DNA from: Verrucomicrobiota bacterium
GTDB taxonomy: Bacteria; Verrucomicrobiota; Kiritimatiellia; JAAZAB01
Direction: 5' to 3'
Length of the DNA: 16,729 bases
Assembly (NCBI GenBank): GCA_018896395.1
Contig: JAHIMN010000048.1
Coordinates: 1-16,729 of the forward strand
Shown here: positions 1 through 7,323 of the stretch, piece after piece
How the letters are laid out: every line of letters begins with the position of its first letter
How positions within the stretch are numbered: the first letter of the stretch is position 1
Position numbers and translations under genes: made by a program
The notes under the pieces: generated by a model
What the model was told of the DNA's origin: nothing
What the model saw: only the letters and a program-made list of their open reading frames with translations
Database searches by the model: none

Positions 1-2521
1 CCATGGGCGCGTAGATGGTGTGGATGCGTTCGTAGTATTCCAAATCGCCCGTATCGCGCGCGACGGTCGCCAGGGCGGGCGTCGGCCGTTTATCGTTGTC
101 ATACAACTCCGAGAGTTTTGTCATCCGCATGGTGGCAATCTGGAGGTCGGAGTTGTTCACGCCGACATCCATCAGCCGTCCGGATACGGCATGCTGGCGC
201 GACTGGTGCGGGTATTCCCCCGTTTCTTTAAGGGTGATCATGTCATACAACTGCGCCTGCGGCGTGGGCACGCCCGTGCCGGCCATGGCGGTGTCCCATC
301 CTCTCAGGCAATAATCCGAGCCGTTACGGAAATCCTTGGCGGCGGTGAAGAACTCGTTCCGGTCCGGATGCCAGCACATGGCGGTGGGGCCGAGGATATT
401 GAGATTGTCGCCGCAACGGAAGAGCTGGGACTTGTAGCAGAACACCCAAACATAAATGGAGAAGGCGCGCCTGCCAGCCGTGTCGACGACTTCCAGCGTC
501 GGACAGCGCTGCCGATCGTGGACGAGCTCAAACTCCCGCGCCAACTGCTTTTCGCCGTGACCAAAAAAGCGGCGGATGATTCCGCGGTCGGCATCATGCA
601 CCCGGACTTCCGCAATGCCCTGATCGGAGCGCACGGCGAAGTACAGGCGGACGCGCTGCATACCGCGTGTGTATCTCACGTCGCCGGCTCTCTGGGAATT
701 GACCGCTGTCCATTTCACCACGACCGGTCCCTGGCTGACATATTGTTCCGGCGCAATCCCCCAGCACGCGCACCGCGTGTTGAGCGCGGCTTTGGCATTC
801 GGCAGGCTGTTGTACCCGGTGTAGCAAAGGTTGGCGGCCTGGGCCACTTCGGCGGGATCGGTGATGCGCGTGAAGGAAGCAATCGCCGCCCAGCGCATGT
901 CGCGCAGGCCGAAGAGATAGTCGTTGTAGTTGTCGGCGATCAACTTCCCGTGGTCATAGACCAGGGGAAGATAGTGGTAGAACCACCAGAGGTTTTCAGG
1001 GTGCGCCCCATTTTTGCGGAGTTGCTGGTAGTCCAGCAGGGCCGATCCGACATATCCGCAGGCCGTGATGTATTGTCCATAGTGGTTCACTTTCTTGCCG
1101 TCCCATTGCACATGGGTGAATTTGCCCGACTGGAACGACGCATCGGGGAAGACAACCTTCTCGCCCCAGAAGGCCCAGCGGTTGCCGATGCCGTCAGTGA
1201 ACTCGATCCCCGGGCAGGCGTAGAAGTCGCCGGCTTTGGAGGCCTTGGCGCAATCAGCCTTGAGCGATTCCAGCGTTTTTGGTGTCAGTTTCTCCAGCGG
1301 ATCGGCGAAGACGATGCAGGCGAGTCCCGCGTCCTTTGCCGCCTGAACATACTGCGCCACCGTTCCCTTGCCGTCCGTGTAGGCGGTATGGGCGCCGACC
1401 ACGGCCCGGACTCCTCTCGTCGCGGCAATCTGTTCGGGCGTTAAAGCCAGTTGCGGCTTGCTCCAGTCGACACTCGCCGGAAAAACCACCGGCTTGTATG
1501 GTCCCGGACGGTACGTACCGAATTCCGGGATGGTCATGGCCGGCGCGGCGAGCCAGCGGTAGGCGTTCATCTGCATCTTCATGCTATGGCTGGGTCTGCC
1601 GAAATCCGGATCGCCCTTGGTCTCCACGACGTGCGCCCAGAGAGGATTCCCGTAGTTGCCGCCGGTGAAAAGAGAGGAAATGGGATAGCACGCCACCCGG
1701 CCTTTGCCGAAAGTGCGCACGGCCAGCACCGGCGGCGCGCTCGTATAGGTACCTTCGATTTCAATATTAATATTGTTGTCCGCGCCGGAGCGATAACTCT
1801 TCGCTTCCTTCTCGCCCCACACCAGGATTTCCCACTCCGGTGAATACTTCATGGCGACGAGGCCCGGAAAGGTGCCGTAACCATGCAACGGCAAACAAAG
1901 TCCGGAAACCCCTTCCGTCACGGGATGGGTCTGGATATTGCGGGTGAACCAGAAGGTGGTTGTACCCAGCGTCTTGCCCTGGAAGGCGCGGGTCTTGTCG
2001 AAAACGCCTTCGTGCAGGATTTCCAACCCGAAGGGCGCGAACACCAGATTCCAGTATTTCTCGTCGTCACTGCCCGGGTAGAGCACGGGAAGGGGGTCAA
2101 GAAAGAGTCCGCCGCCCTCTTGTACGTAACGGGCCAGGGCCTTGCCCACCACCGCGGCGCGTTTCCGGAACTGGTCGTCCAGTCTATACACGCCCACAAA
2201 GGACGTGCTGAACGCGATCACGTGATACTGCTTGAACGTCTTGTACAGATTCTCCTCGGTCTGGTCCTGGCGGCACAGTCCAGCATTCTCCATCAGCGAT
2301 GCCTGGATATTGTTCTCCGCGTAGAGCGGGATCATGCGATCGAACTGCATGAATTCGACGTTGTATTTTTCCGCATCGCCACTTCCCAGCCCGAGGATAA
2401 CTTTGGGCTCGGCCGCCCAGGTGGAAGTTCCCAGGGCGAGCAGAAAGGCGGCGATAAGAAATCGTTTTCCTGGTGGCATGGGCATCCGCCTATTGAAACC
2501 GACCTGATGAACTTTTTTCAT
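1..2521 (-). CDS. Secreted protein with amidotransferase-like and degenerate PHP-like domains (partial at C-terminus)
   Basis: An uninterrupted minus-strand frame runs from an ATG at 2521 past the left edge, giving 840 codons without a stop. The N-terminus is basic (MKKVHQ...RR) and is followed by FLIAAFLLALGTSTWAA, a clear signal peptide, so the protein is exported. In-frame ATGs at 2485 and 2479 are alternative starts; none has a strong Shine-Dalgarno sequence. Residues about 40-340 resemble a class I glutamine amidotransferase/ThuA-like fold: YVQEGGGLFLDP, then GKGRVACYPISSLF. Residues about 370-460 look like a PHP (polymerase and histidinol phosphatase) domain: GAHTAYTDG at 376-384 and ACPGIEFTD around E440. 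The first His of the canonical HxH pair is Gly, so metal-dependent hydrolysis is doubtful. Beyond residue 460 the protein is rich in Trp and Tyr and unrecognised. Large secreted proteins of this kind are, to my knowledge, common in Planctomycetes-like genomes and are suspected of polysaccharide or sulfatide use. No substrate can be named from sequence. Confidence 0.75.
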   Translation of the reverse strand, partial: MKKVHQVGFNRRMPMPPGKRFLIAAFLLALGTSTWAAEPKVILGLGSGDAEKYNVEFMQFDRMIPLYAENNIQASLMENAGLCRQDQTEENLYKTFKQYHVIAFSTSFVGVYRLDDQFRKRAAVVGKALARYVQEGGGLFLDPLPVLYPGSDDEKYWNLVFAPFGLEILHEGVFDKTRAFQGKTLGTTTFWFTRNIQTHPVTEGVSGLCLPLHGYGTFPGLVAMKYSPEWEILVWGEKEAKSYRSGADNNINIEIEGTYTSAPPVLAVRTFGKGRVACYPISSLFTGGNYGNPLWAHVVETKGDPDFGRPSHSMKMQMNAYRWLAAPAMTIPEFGTYRPGPYKPVVFPASVDWSKPQLALTPEQIAATRGVRAVVGAHTAYTDGKGTVAQYVQAAKDAGLACIVFADPLEKLTPKTLESLKADCAKASKAGDFYACPGIEFTDGIGNRWAFWGEKVVFPDASFQSGKFTHVQWDGKKVNHYGQYITACGYVGSALLDYQQLRKNGAHPENLWWFYHYLPLVYDHGKLIADNYNDYLFGLRDMRWAAIASFTRITDPAEVAQAANLCYTGYNSLPNAKAALNTRCACWGIAPEQYVSQGPVVVKWTAVNSQRAGDVRYTRGMQRVRLYFAVRSDQGIAEVRVHDADRGIIRRFFGHGEKQLAREFELVHDRQRCPTLEVVDTAGRRAFSIYVWVFCYKSQLFRCGDNLNILGPTAMCWHPDRNEFFTAAKDFRNGSDYCLRGWDTAMAGTGVPTPQAQLYDMITLKETGEYPHQSRQHAVSGRLMDVGVNNSDLQIATMRMTKLSELYDNDKRPTPALATVARDTGDLEYYERIHTIYAPM

Positions 2522-2805
2522 GGTGGCAATGTGTCAAAAGGGGGCCGGGATGTCAAGAGCCCGGGCCGTTTCTGAGATCGTGACACCAAAGTGAAGATGA
2601 TGATATACTACATGGTTGAAGACGGATGAACGGACAGACCATCGTCTGACAGGCAATCGTCTGACAGGCAATCGTCTGACAGGCAATCGCCTGATATGAC
2701 CTAGTGGAAAATACTTCGGCAAGGAGCAGGAGCTTGAAGTCGCCGGCCTATTCCACTATATTGGCACCGGCTTAACCACACCTGCCAACCGGAATACTCG
2801 GCAAT
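2522..2805. other. Intergenic region with tandem repeat, no gene seen
   Basis: This 284-bp gap separates the minus-strand secreted protein from the GxxExxY gene. I see no credible coding frame. It holds the 15-bp tandem repeat at 2641-2685. Read on the minus strand, just upstream of the secreted-protein gene, it has two TTGACA-like hexamers about 20 bp apart, at roughly 2532-2556. No convincing -10 box lies at the right distance from either, so I do not call a promoter. Confidence 0.5.
2641..2700. repeat. 15-bp tandem repeat, three perfect copies plus one degenerate
   Basis: The unit ATCGTCTGACAGGCA occurs at 2641-2655, 2656-2670 and 2671-2685. A decayed fourth copy (ATCGCCTGATATGAC) follows at 2686-2700. 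It lies between divergently transcribed genes and is not inside a supported coding region. There are no spacers, so it is not a CRISPR array. Slipped-strand expansion is the simplest origin. Confidence 0.9.
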
Positions 2806-2837
2806 TTGCCCGCTAAACACGCAAAATGACGCGAAAA
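2806..2837 (+). repeat. Left copy of GxxExxY-flanking 32-bp repeat
   Basis: The sequence begins TTGCCCGCTAAACACGC and ends GACGCGAAAA; its last A is the A of the GxxExxY start codon. It matches the reverse complement of 3291-3322 at 28 of 32 positions, and it is in the same orientation as the related copy at 3221-3252. Confidence 0.85.
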
Positions 2838-3220
2838 TGGAAAATCTGGTATACAAAGAGGAAGCATTTAAGATTATCGGTGCCTGTTTTGAGGTCTATA
2901 AAAACAAGGGATGCGGATTTCTTGAGCCGGTTTATCAGGAATGCCTGGGAATTGAGTTTGCGTTGCAGGGCGTTGATTTTATTTCCCAGAAGTCGCTTAC
3001 ACTGGAATATAAAGGACACCAGCTTCAACACACCTACGCACCGGATTTCATTTGCTACGACAAAATCATTGTGGAGATTAAAGCCGTTCCGCAATTGCTC
3101 GATGAACATCGGGCACAGATTATCAATTATCTCCATGCGACTGGTTTTAAACTGGGATTGCTGGTGAATTTCGGGCATTACCCAAAATTGGAATGGGAAC
3201 GAATTGCAAATACAAGATGA
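2837..3220 (+). CDS. GxxExxY family protein (PD-(D/E)XK-like)
   Basis: This 127-aa protein carries the family signature G27-F-L-E-P-V-Y33. It also has a PD-(D/E)XK-type core: P69-D70 followed by E80-I-K82 in the context IIVEIKAV. The family (GxxExxY, PDDEXK_3) is widespread, often multi-copy and functionally uncharacterised; a nuclease fold is predicted from the motif. I chose the start at 2837 because it gives the usual family N-terminus. No Shine-Dalgarno is present; the flanking 32-bp repeat abuts the start codon instead, and a second copy begins at the base after the TGA stop. The gene is more AT-rich than the polysaccharide genes to its right. This fits a transferred or mobile unit rather than a member of the neighbouring operon. 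Family assignment is confident; nuclease activity is inference. Confidence 0.9.
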   Translation: MENLVYKEEAFKIIGACFEVYKNKGCGFLEPVYQECLGIEFALQGVDFISQKSLTLEYKGHQLQHTYAPDFICYDKIIVEIKAVPQLLDEHRAQIINYLHATGFKLGLLVNFGHYPKLEWERIANTR

Positions 3221-3252
3221 TTGCCCGCGAAACACGAAAAAATACGCTAAAT
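3221..3252 (+). repeat. Middle copy of GxxExxY-flanking repeat
   Basis: It starts TTGCCCGCGAAACACG at the base immediately after the GxxExxY stop codon. It matches the reverse complement of 3291-3322 at 26 of 32 positions and forms an inverted pair with that copy around a 38-nt AT-rich centre. The RNA of this pair could fold into a long stem-loop and act as a terminator for the gene. Confidence 0.8.
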
Positions 3253-3290
3253 GAAGAATATTCGAATTGCAAAGAAATATTGATTATCTT

Positions 3291-3322
3291 TTTTCGCGTT
3301 GTTTAGCGTGTTTCGCGGGCAA
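3291..3322 (-). repeat. Right (inverted) copy of GxxExxY-flanking repeat
   Basis: The reverse complement reads TTGCCCGCGAAACACGCTAA onward and ends AACGCGAAAA. It is the inverted partner of both 2806-2837 (28/32 identical) and 3221-3252 (26/32 identical), and it lies 36 bp before the dehydratase start codon. Confidence 0.85.
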
Positions 3323-3358
3323 TAATTTTTGGTTTGTCCGTCTTGAGAGGATAATCCT

Positions 3359-5248
3359 ATGCGTAATCGCTATTTATTCCTTTTAGATGTGGTATTGCTG
3401 GCGGTGACCCCGACCCTGGCGCTGGTCATGCGGGTGGATGCTGCATCCTGGGTCGCCAGTTACGCGCCGGCTCTGATCCAATTCACGATCCTGGCGCTCA
3501 TCATCAAGCTGGTGATCTTTTTTCTATTTGGCCTTTATCGCCGCTACTGGCGCTATGCCAGCGTGGATGAGCTGGTCAGTATCATCCTGGCCGTCGGCAG
3601 TGCCACCCTGATTATCGCCGGAGTGTTTTTTGGCGCTGGTATCCTGGGGCTGGACAACGCGCGGGGCCTTCCCCGCTCGGTACCGTTTATTGACGGGCTG
3701 TTGACGCTGGTCGTGGTCGGAGGATCCCGCTTCAGCGTGCGGATCGCGGCCCACAAACGCCGGCGTAATGCGCAAAAGTACAACAGTAAAACCGTCCTGA
3801 TTGTGGGCGCCGGTGATGCCGGCACCGTGATTGCCCGCGAAATGCGCTCCAGCCGGCATATTAACATAGATCCGGTCGGCTTCGTGGATGATGATCCGAA
3901 TAAGCATAAAAAATCCATTCACGGGCTTCCTGTCCTGGGCACGCGCAAGGATATTCCCCGGCTGATAAAGCAATATGACGTTGAGGAAGTGGTGATCGCC
4001 ATTCCCACAGCGCCCGGCAACGTGATTCGTGAAATCAGGACTCTGTGCGAGGCCGCCGGCGTGCCGTCGCGGACCATGCCGGGCATGTACGAGATCCTGT
4101 CGGGCCAGATCAGTGTCAGCCAGTTGCGTAACGTGGATATTGAAGACCTTCTGCGCCGGGAGCCGATTAGCATCAATGCCCAGGATGTTGCCAAAATGCT
4201 CTCCGGTAAGCGCGTGCTGATCACCGGCGCCGGCGGCTCGATCGGGTCAGAACTGTGCCGTCAAATGGCGCGTTGGTCGCCGGACCATCTTATTCTTTTG
4301 GGTCATGGTGAAAACAGTGTCTTCCTGATCGAGCAGGAACTGCGCCACCGCTGGCCGAAACTGTCCCTGGGCGTGGTGGTGGCCGATATCCGCGACCTGC
4401 CGCGGCTGACGGCCATATTCGAGCAGACCAAACCCCAGGTCGTCTTCCACGCCGCCGCGCACAAACATGTCCCCATGATGGAGGCAAATTGCGAAGACGC
4501 CATCAGCAACAATGTCGGCGGCACGCGGGCACTGGTTCAACTGGCGGAGCGGTTTGGCGTCGAGCGGTTTGTGCTGATATCCTCCGATAAGGCCGTGAAT
4601 CCGACCAACGTGATGGGCGCGACCAAGCGCGTGTCGGAAAAAATCGTGCAGGCCGTGGCGCAACGAACGGGCCGGGCGTATGTTGCCGTGCGGTTTGGCA
4701 ACGTGCTGGGCAGTCGCGGCAGTGTGGTGCCGACCTTCCGGGAGCAGATTGCGCGGGGCGGTCCGGTGACCGTGACGCATCCTGAGGTGACACGCTATTT
4801 CATGACCATTCCCGAGGCGGTCCAACTGGTGCTCCAGGCGGCGACTTTGGCGGGCACGGAATGCCAAACCGGCGTGTTTGTGCTGGATATGGGCAAGCCG
4901 ATCAAAATTGTAGATCTGGCCCGGGACCTGATTGAACTCTCCGGCAAAGAGGTTGGGCGGGATATCGAAATCGTGTTCACCGGCCTGCGCCCGGGCGAAA
5001 AACTGTTTGAAGAACTCTTTCGGGTTGGCGAGGATTACCGGCGGACGCGCCATGCGAAAATATTCGTGGCTAATGGAGAACCCTCAGACGCCGGTTCGTC
5101 AGCACCAGGCGGAAATGCAGATGAAGCCGATCTCAACCGATTGGTTGATCAGCTCCTGCAAACAGCGGAAAAGGGTCAGCCGCAGGAAATCCGGCGGCTG
5201 TTGAAAGAGATCGTGCCCCATTACAGGCCGCCCGCGGCGGCAGGCTGA
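3359..5248 (+). CDS. Membrane-bound UDP-sugar 4,6-dehydratase, CapD/WbpM/PglF type
   Basis: This 629-aa protein is the long form of the polysaccharide-biosynthesis dehydratase/epimerase family. Residues about 1-130 contain four hydrophobic segments anchoring it in the inner membrane. A first Rossmann-like domain (KTVLIVGAGDAG, from residue 144) matches the CoA-binding-like region of the family. The catalytic SDR domain starts at GKRVLITGAGGSIGSE (283-298), with NAD(P)-binding glycines at 290-296. The active site shows S408-S-D-K and M419-G-A-T-K423: Met replaces the usual SDR Tyr, as is known for WbpM and FlaA1. The known reaction in the family is conversion of UDP-GlcNAc to a 4-keto-6-deoxy sugar, a precursor of di- or tri-substituted sugars in O-antigen or glycans. 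GAGAGG at 3345-3350 is a good ribosome-binding site, 8 nt before the ATG. The exact sugar substrate is not visible. Confidence 0.93.
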   Translation: MRNRYLFLLDVVLLAVTPTLALVMRVDAASWVASYAPALIQFTILALIIKLVIFFLFGLYRRYWRYASVDELVSIILAVGSATLIIAGVFFGAGILGLDNARGLPRSVPFIDGLLTLVVVGGSRFSVRIAAHKRRRNAQKYNSKTVLIVGAGDAGTVIAREMRSSRHINIDPVGFVDDDPNKHKKSIHGLPVLGTRKDIPRLIKQYDVEEVVIAIPTAPGNVIREIRTLCEAAGVPSRTMPGMYEILSGQISVSQLRNVDIEDLLRREPISINAQDVAKMLSGKRVLITGAGGSIGSELCRQMARWSPDHLILLGHGENSVFLIEQELRHRWPKLSLGVVVADIRDLPRLTAIFEQTKPQVVFHAAAHKHVPMMEANCEDAISNNVGGTRALVQLAERFGVERFVLISSDKAVNPTNVMGATKRVSEKIVQAVAQRTGRAYVAVRFGNVLGSRGSVVPTFREQIARGGPVTVTHPEVTRYFMTIPEAVQLVLQAATLAGTECQTGVFVLDMGKPIKIVDLARDLIELSGKEVGRDIEIVFTGLRPGEKLFEELFRVGEDYRRTRHAKIFVANGEPSDAGSSAPGGNADEADLNRLVDQLLQTAEKGQPQEIRRLLKEIVPHYRPPAAAG

Positions 5249-5283
5249 AGGCGGCCACCTGCCCGCGGCTACATAAAACAGTC

Positions 5284-5317
5284 GCCCTGAAGTATACGCT
5301 TCGCTTAACTTCAGGGC
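5284..5317. terminator. Perfect 10-bp stem-loop after the dehydratase gene
   Basis: GCCCTGAAGT (5284-5293) pairs perfectly with ACTTCAGGGC (5308-5317) around a 14-nt loop. It lies 36 bp after the dehydratase stop and 25 bp before the VanZ-like start. No T-run follows, so it is either a weak or processed terminator, an mRNA-stabilising hairpin, or a genomic palindromic repeat. Confidence 0.45.
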
Positions 5318-5341
5318 CAAATTCAATTGCCTGTATAGCCG

Positions 5342-5746
5342 ATGAACATCGCTCAGAAGCATCGTTGGTTGATCTGCGGGCTCTATGCGGCGGGCATGCT
5401 GGGTTTGTCCATCATGCCTGCCAGCGCCCTGGCTGAGACGCCGGAACTTTTTCCGCATCAGGATAAAGTCCTGCATGCCCTGATGTACGGGGGTTGGGCA
5501 ATATTGCTGGGCTGGGCGTTGCAAAGGCAAATACGCAATCGGCCGGCGGCAGGGATGGTCGGGATTGTGCTGATGGCCACGGCCTATGGCGCCCTGATGG
5601 AAGTCCTGCAGGGGAGCTTGATTTGGATTCAGCGCACCTGTTCCTGGGGAGATATGCTGGCCAACCTGGCCGGCGCCATCCTGGGAGTTGGAATTTTCGC
5701 CCTTTGCGCCAGACCGCGGCCATGCATGACTAATGTGCAAAATTAA
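5342..5746 (+). CDS. VanZ-like family membrane protein
   Basis: This 134-aa protein has about four hydrophobic segments (roughly residues 8-30, 43-60, 70-85 and 103-122). The VanZ-like signature is present in order: D41-K42-x-x-H45 with Y49, then Y82-x-x-x-x-E87-x-x-Q90, then W102-G-D104-M-x-x-N108. The founding member, VanZ, gives low-level teicoplanin resistance. Stand-alone homologues are common beside surface-polysaccharide genes, where their role is unknown. The position 94 bp after the dehydratase and 65 bp before the Wzt gene suggests co-transcription, although the stem-loop at 5284-5317 intervenes. No clear Shine-Dalgarno precedes the ATG. The family call is good; a function in glycan export or drug tolerance is not shown. 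Confidence 0.85.
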   Translation: MNIAQKHRWLICGLYAAGMLGLSIMPASALAETPELFPHQDKVLHALMYGGWAILLGWALQRQIRNRPAAGMVGIVLMATAYGALMEVLQGSLIWIQRTCSWGDMLANLAGAILGVGIFALCARPRPCMTNVQN

Positions 5747-5811
5747 GGTCATAATCTTGTTTTTTGGGAATGATTTATGGTAGGGTGCCCCAGGTCTTAC
5801 ACCTGCACATT

Positions 5812-7176
5812 ATGAATACCATTCAACTGGAACACGTCACCAAGGCCTATAAGCTCTACCATCATCCGGGCGACCGGTTGAAGGAAGCCCTGCATCCCGG
5901 CCGCAAAAAATACCACCAGGATTTCTGCGCCCTGCGGGATATCAGCCTGGCCGTCCAACCGGGTGAAACAATTGGCATCATCGGCCGCAACGGCTCTGGA
6001 AAATCCACCTTGCTGAAACTGATTGCGGGTATCCTGACGCCAACCGCCGGGACGGTGGCTGCGCGGGGCAAAGTTGCCGCCCTGCTGGAATTGGGCGCCG
6101 GGTTCAATCTGGAACTTACCGGCCTGGAAAATTTTTATTTCAACGGAATCCTGCTGGGCCATTCCCGCCGGGAAATGGAAGCGCGGCGCGAGGCCGTAAT
6201 CGCTTTCGCGGATATCGGCGATTACATGGATCAGCCGGTCAAACACTATTCCAGTGGCATGTTCGTTCGCCTGGCGTTTGCCGTGGCCATTCAGGTGGAC
6301 CCCGATATTCTGATCGTTGATGAAGCCCTGGCGGTGGGCGACCTGAATTTCCAGGCACGCTGTTTTCGCAAGCTGGACGAGTTCCGGGCCGCCGGTAAAA
6401 CCGTTTTGCTCGTAACGCATGCGCTGGATAGCGTCCTGCGGTATTGCTCCCGGACAATGGTCCTGGACAAAGGCCGCATGGTCGTTGCCGCCGATTCCAA
6501 GAAAGCCGTGGATGTCTACAAGCAGTTAATGGCCAATTGCTACGATGCCGCACCCGTAGCCGGGCCCGCACCCGTAGCCGGGCCCGCACCCGTGGCCGGG
6601 CCTGCACCCGTGGCCGGGCCCGCACCCGTAGCCGGGCCCGCACCCGTGGCCGGGCCTGCACCCGTGGCCGGGCCTGCACCCGTAGCCGGGCTTGCACCGC
6701 GCGGCGATGCACCCTTGACCGCCAATCCGGACGCCCTGGTCTATGGTGAAGGGCATGCCGAAATTGTGGAATACGGTCTATTTGATGAGCATAACCGGCC
6801 CACCCGAATGCTCCAGCATGGCCGGCGTTTTTTGATCCGCATGAAAGTCAAGTTCCACGCGGCAGTGCGTGAACCCATCTTTGCCTTCACGATCAAGGAC
6901 CTGAAGGGTATGGAAATGACCGGCACCAACACGCAATTCAAGCAGGTACCAACCGGCTCCTATGGCAAGGGCGATAGCGTAAACGTGGAATTTGCCCAGA
7001 CGTTAAACGCACAGTCCGGCCGGTACGCATTGTCGCTGGGATGTACCGGGTACGAAGGCGATACAATGGTTGTCTATCACCGGCTCTATGATATCCTGCT
7101 GTTCGAAACAGCGTCGGCCATGCCGATGGTCGGATGCTATGATCTGGACAGCGAAATCAGAATCCGGCGTGTGTAA
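5812..7176 (+). CDS. wzt: ABC transporter ATP-binding protein, Wzt type, with carbohydrate-binding C-terminal domain
   Basis: This 454-aa protein starts MNTIQLEHVTKAYKLY, the usual beginning for polysaccharide-export ATPases, so I prefer ATG 5812 over TTG 5764 or ATG 5770. The ATPase domain (about 1-235) shows Walker A GRNGSGKST (58-66), the signature YSSGMFVR (146-153), Walker B DILIVDEALAVGD (165-177) and the switch His at 203. Residues 247-294 are eight copies of APVAGP or a close variant. Residues about 305-454 match the Wzt C-terminal beta-sandwich, which in characterised O-antigen systems recognises the modified end of the glycan before export. The protein should act at the inner membrane with a Wzm permease, which is absent from this window. 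It lies in the same orientation as, and between, a VanZ-like gene and a methyltransferase, so the exported glycan may be methyl-capped (inference). Confidence 0.92.
   Translation: MNTIQLEHVTKAYKLYHHPGDRLKEALHPGRKKYHQDFCALRDISLAVQPGETIGIIGRNGSGKSTLLKLIAGILTPTAGTVAARGKVAALLELGAGFNLELTGLENFYFNGILLGHSRREMEARREAVIAFADIGDYMDQPVKHYSSGMFVRLAFAVAIQVDPDILIVDEALAVGDLNFQARCFRKLDEFRAAGKTVLLVTHALDSVLRYCSRTMVLDKGRMVVAADSKKAVDVYKQLMANCYDAAPVAGPAPVAGPAPVAGPAPVAGPAPVAGPAPVAGPAPVAGPAPVAGLAPRGDAPLTANPDALVYGEGHAEIVEYGLFDEHNRPTRMLQHGRRFLIRMKVKFHAAVREPIFAFTIKDLKGMEMTGTNTQFKQVPTGSYGKGDSVNVEFAQTLNAQSGRYALSLGCTGYEGDTMVVYHRLYDILLFETASAMPMVGCYDLDSEIRIRRV
6550..6693 (+). repeat. 18-bp tandem repeat, eight units, inside wzt
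   Basis: Eight in-frame units of the form GCACCCGTRGCCGGGCCY encode repeated Ala-Pro-Val-Ala-Gly-Pro; the last unit ends CTT (Leu). Units differ only at synonymous third positions (GTA/GTG, CCC/CCT), except the final one. This pattern fits recent slippage or unequal crossing over. The unit length is a multiple of three, so copy changes keep the frame. Confidence 0.97.
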
Positions 7177-7191
7177 GCCGCAGTAAATTAG

Positions 7192-7206
7192 GCCGCCAAA
7201 GGCGGC
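7192..7206 (+). terminator. Short GC hairpin after wzt
   Basis: GCCGCC-AAA-GGCGGC forms a perfect 6-bp stem with a 3-nt loop, 15 nt after the wzt stop codon. It is followed by GACAAAAAA rather than a T-run, so it is at best a weak terminator on this strand. Confidence 0.25.
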
Positions 7207-7218
7207 GACAAAAAACAC

Positions 7219-7291
7219 TGGATTCCCGATCGGGTCGGGAATGACAAGCAATGTCCATCCATTCTGTCATTCCCGCGAAAGCGGGAATCCA
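7219..7291. repeat. Inverted pair of TCATTCCCG-type palindromic repeats
   Basis: The left element (7219-7246) starts TGGATTCCCG and ends CGGGAATGACA. The right element (7265-7291) starts TGTCATTCCCGC and ends GCGGGAATCCA. Each is a hairpin in itself; the right one has the perfect stem ATTCCCGC-GAAA-GCGGGAAT. Together they form a larger inverted repeat. The same arrangement recurs at 16608-16678, so this is a dispersed palindromic element of the genome. Confidence 0.85.
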
Positions 7292-7323
7292 ATCTAAAGA
7301 TTGAAATTCCTTAACATTTGAAT

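Noticed and set aside
20..1444. Long plus-strand open frame of 474 codons
   Set aside because: It lies opposite the secreted-protein gene, whose minus-strand frame has a signal peptide, recognisable domains and 840 codons without a stop. The plus-strand translation resembles nothing and is a high-GC shadow.
2641..2700. CRISPR-like array
   Set aside because: The repeats are directly adjacent, with no spacers, and there are no cas genes.
3827..3841. A 15-base match (TGATTGCCCGCGAAA) between the dehydratase coding region and the GxxExxY-flanking repeat
   Set aside because: It falls inside conserved protein-coding sequence (VIARE) and does not extend; chance similarity is more likely than a repeat insertion.
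4247..5053. Minus-strand open frame of 268 codons within the dehydratase gene
   Set aside because: The plus-strand frame is an unmistakable CapD/WbpM protein with catalytic motifs; the antisense frame is His/Arg-rich shadow translation.
6239..6756. Several minus- and plus-strand frames across the wzt repeat, giving Gly/Ala/Thr or Arg-rich repeats
   Set aside because: Repetitive 18-bp DNA is open in several frames. Only the wzt frame continues into known domains on both sides.
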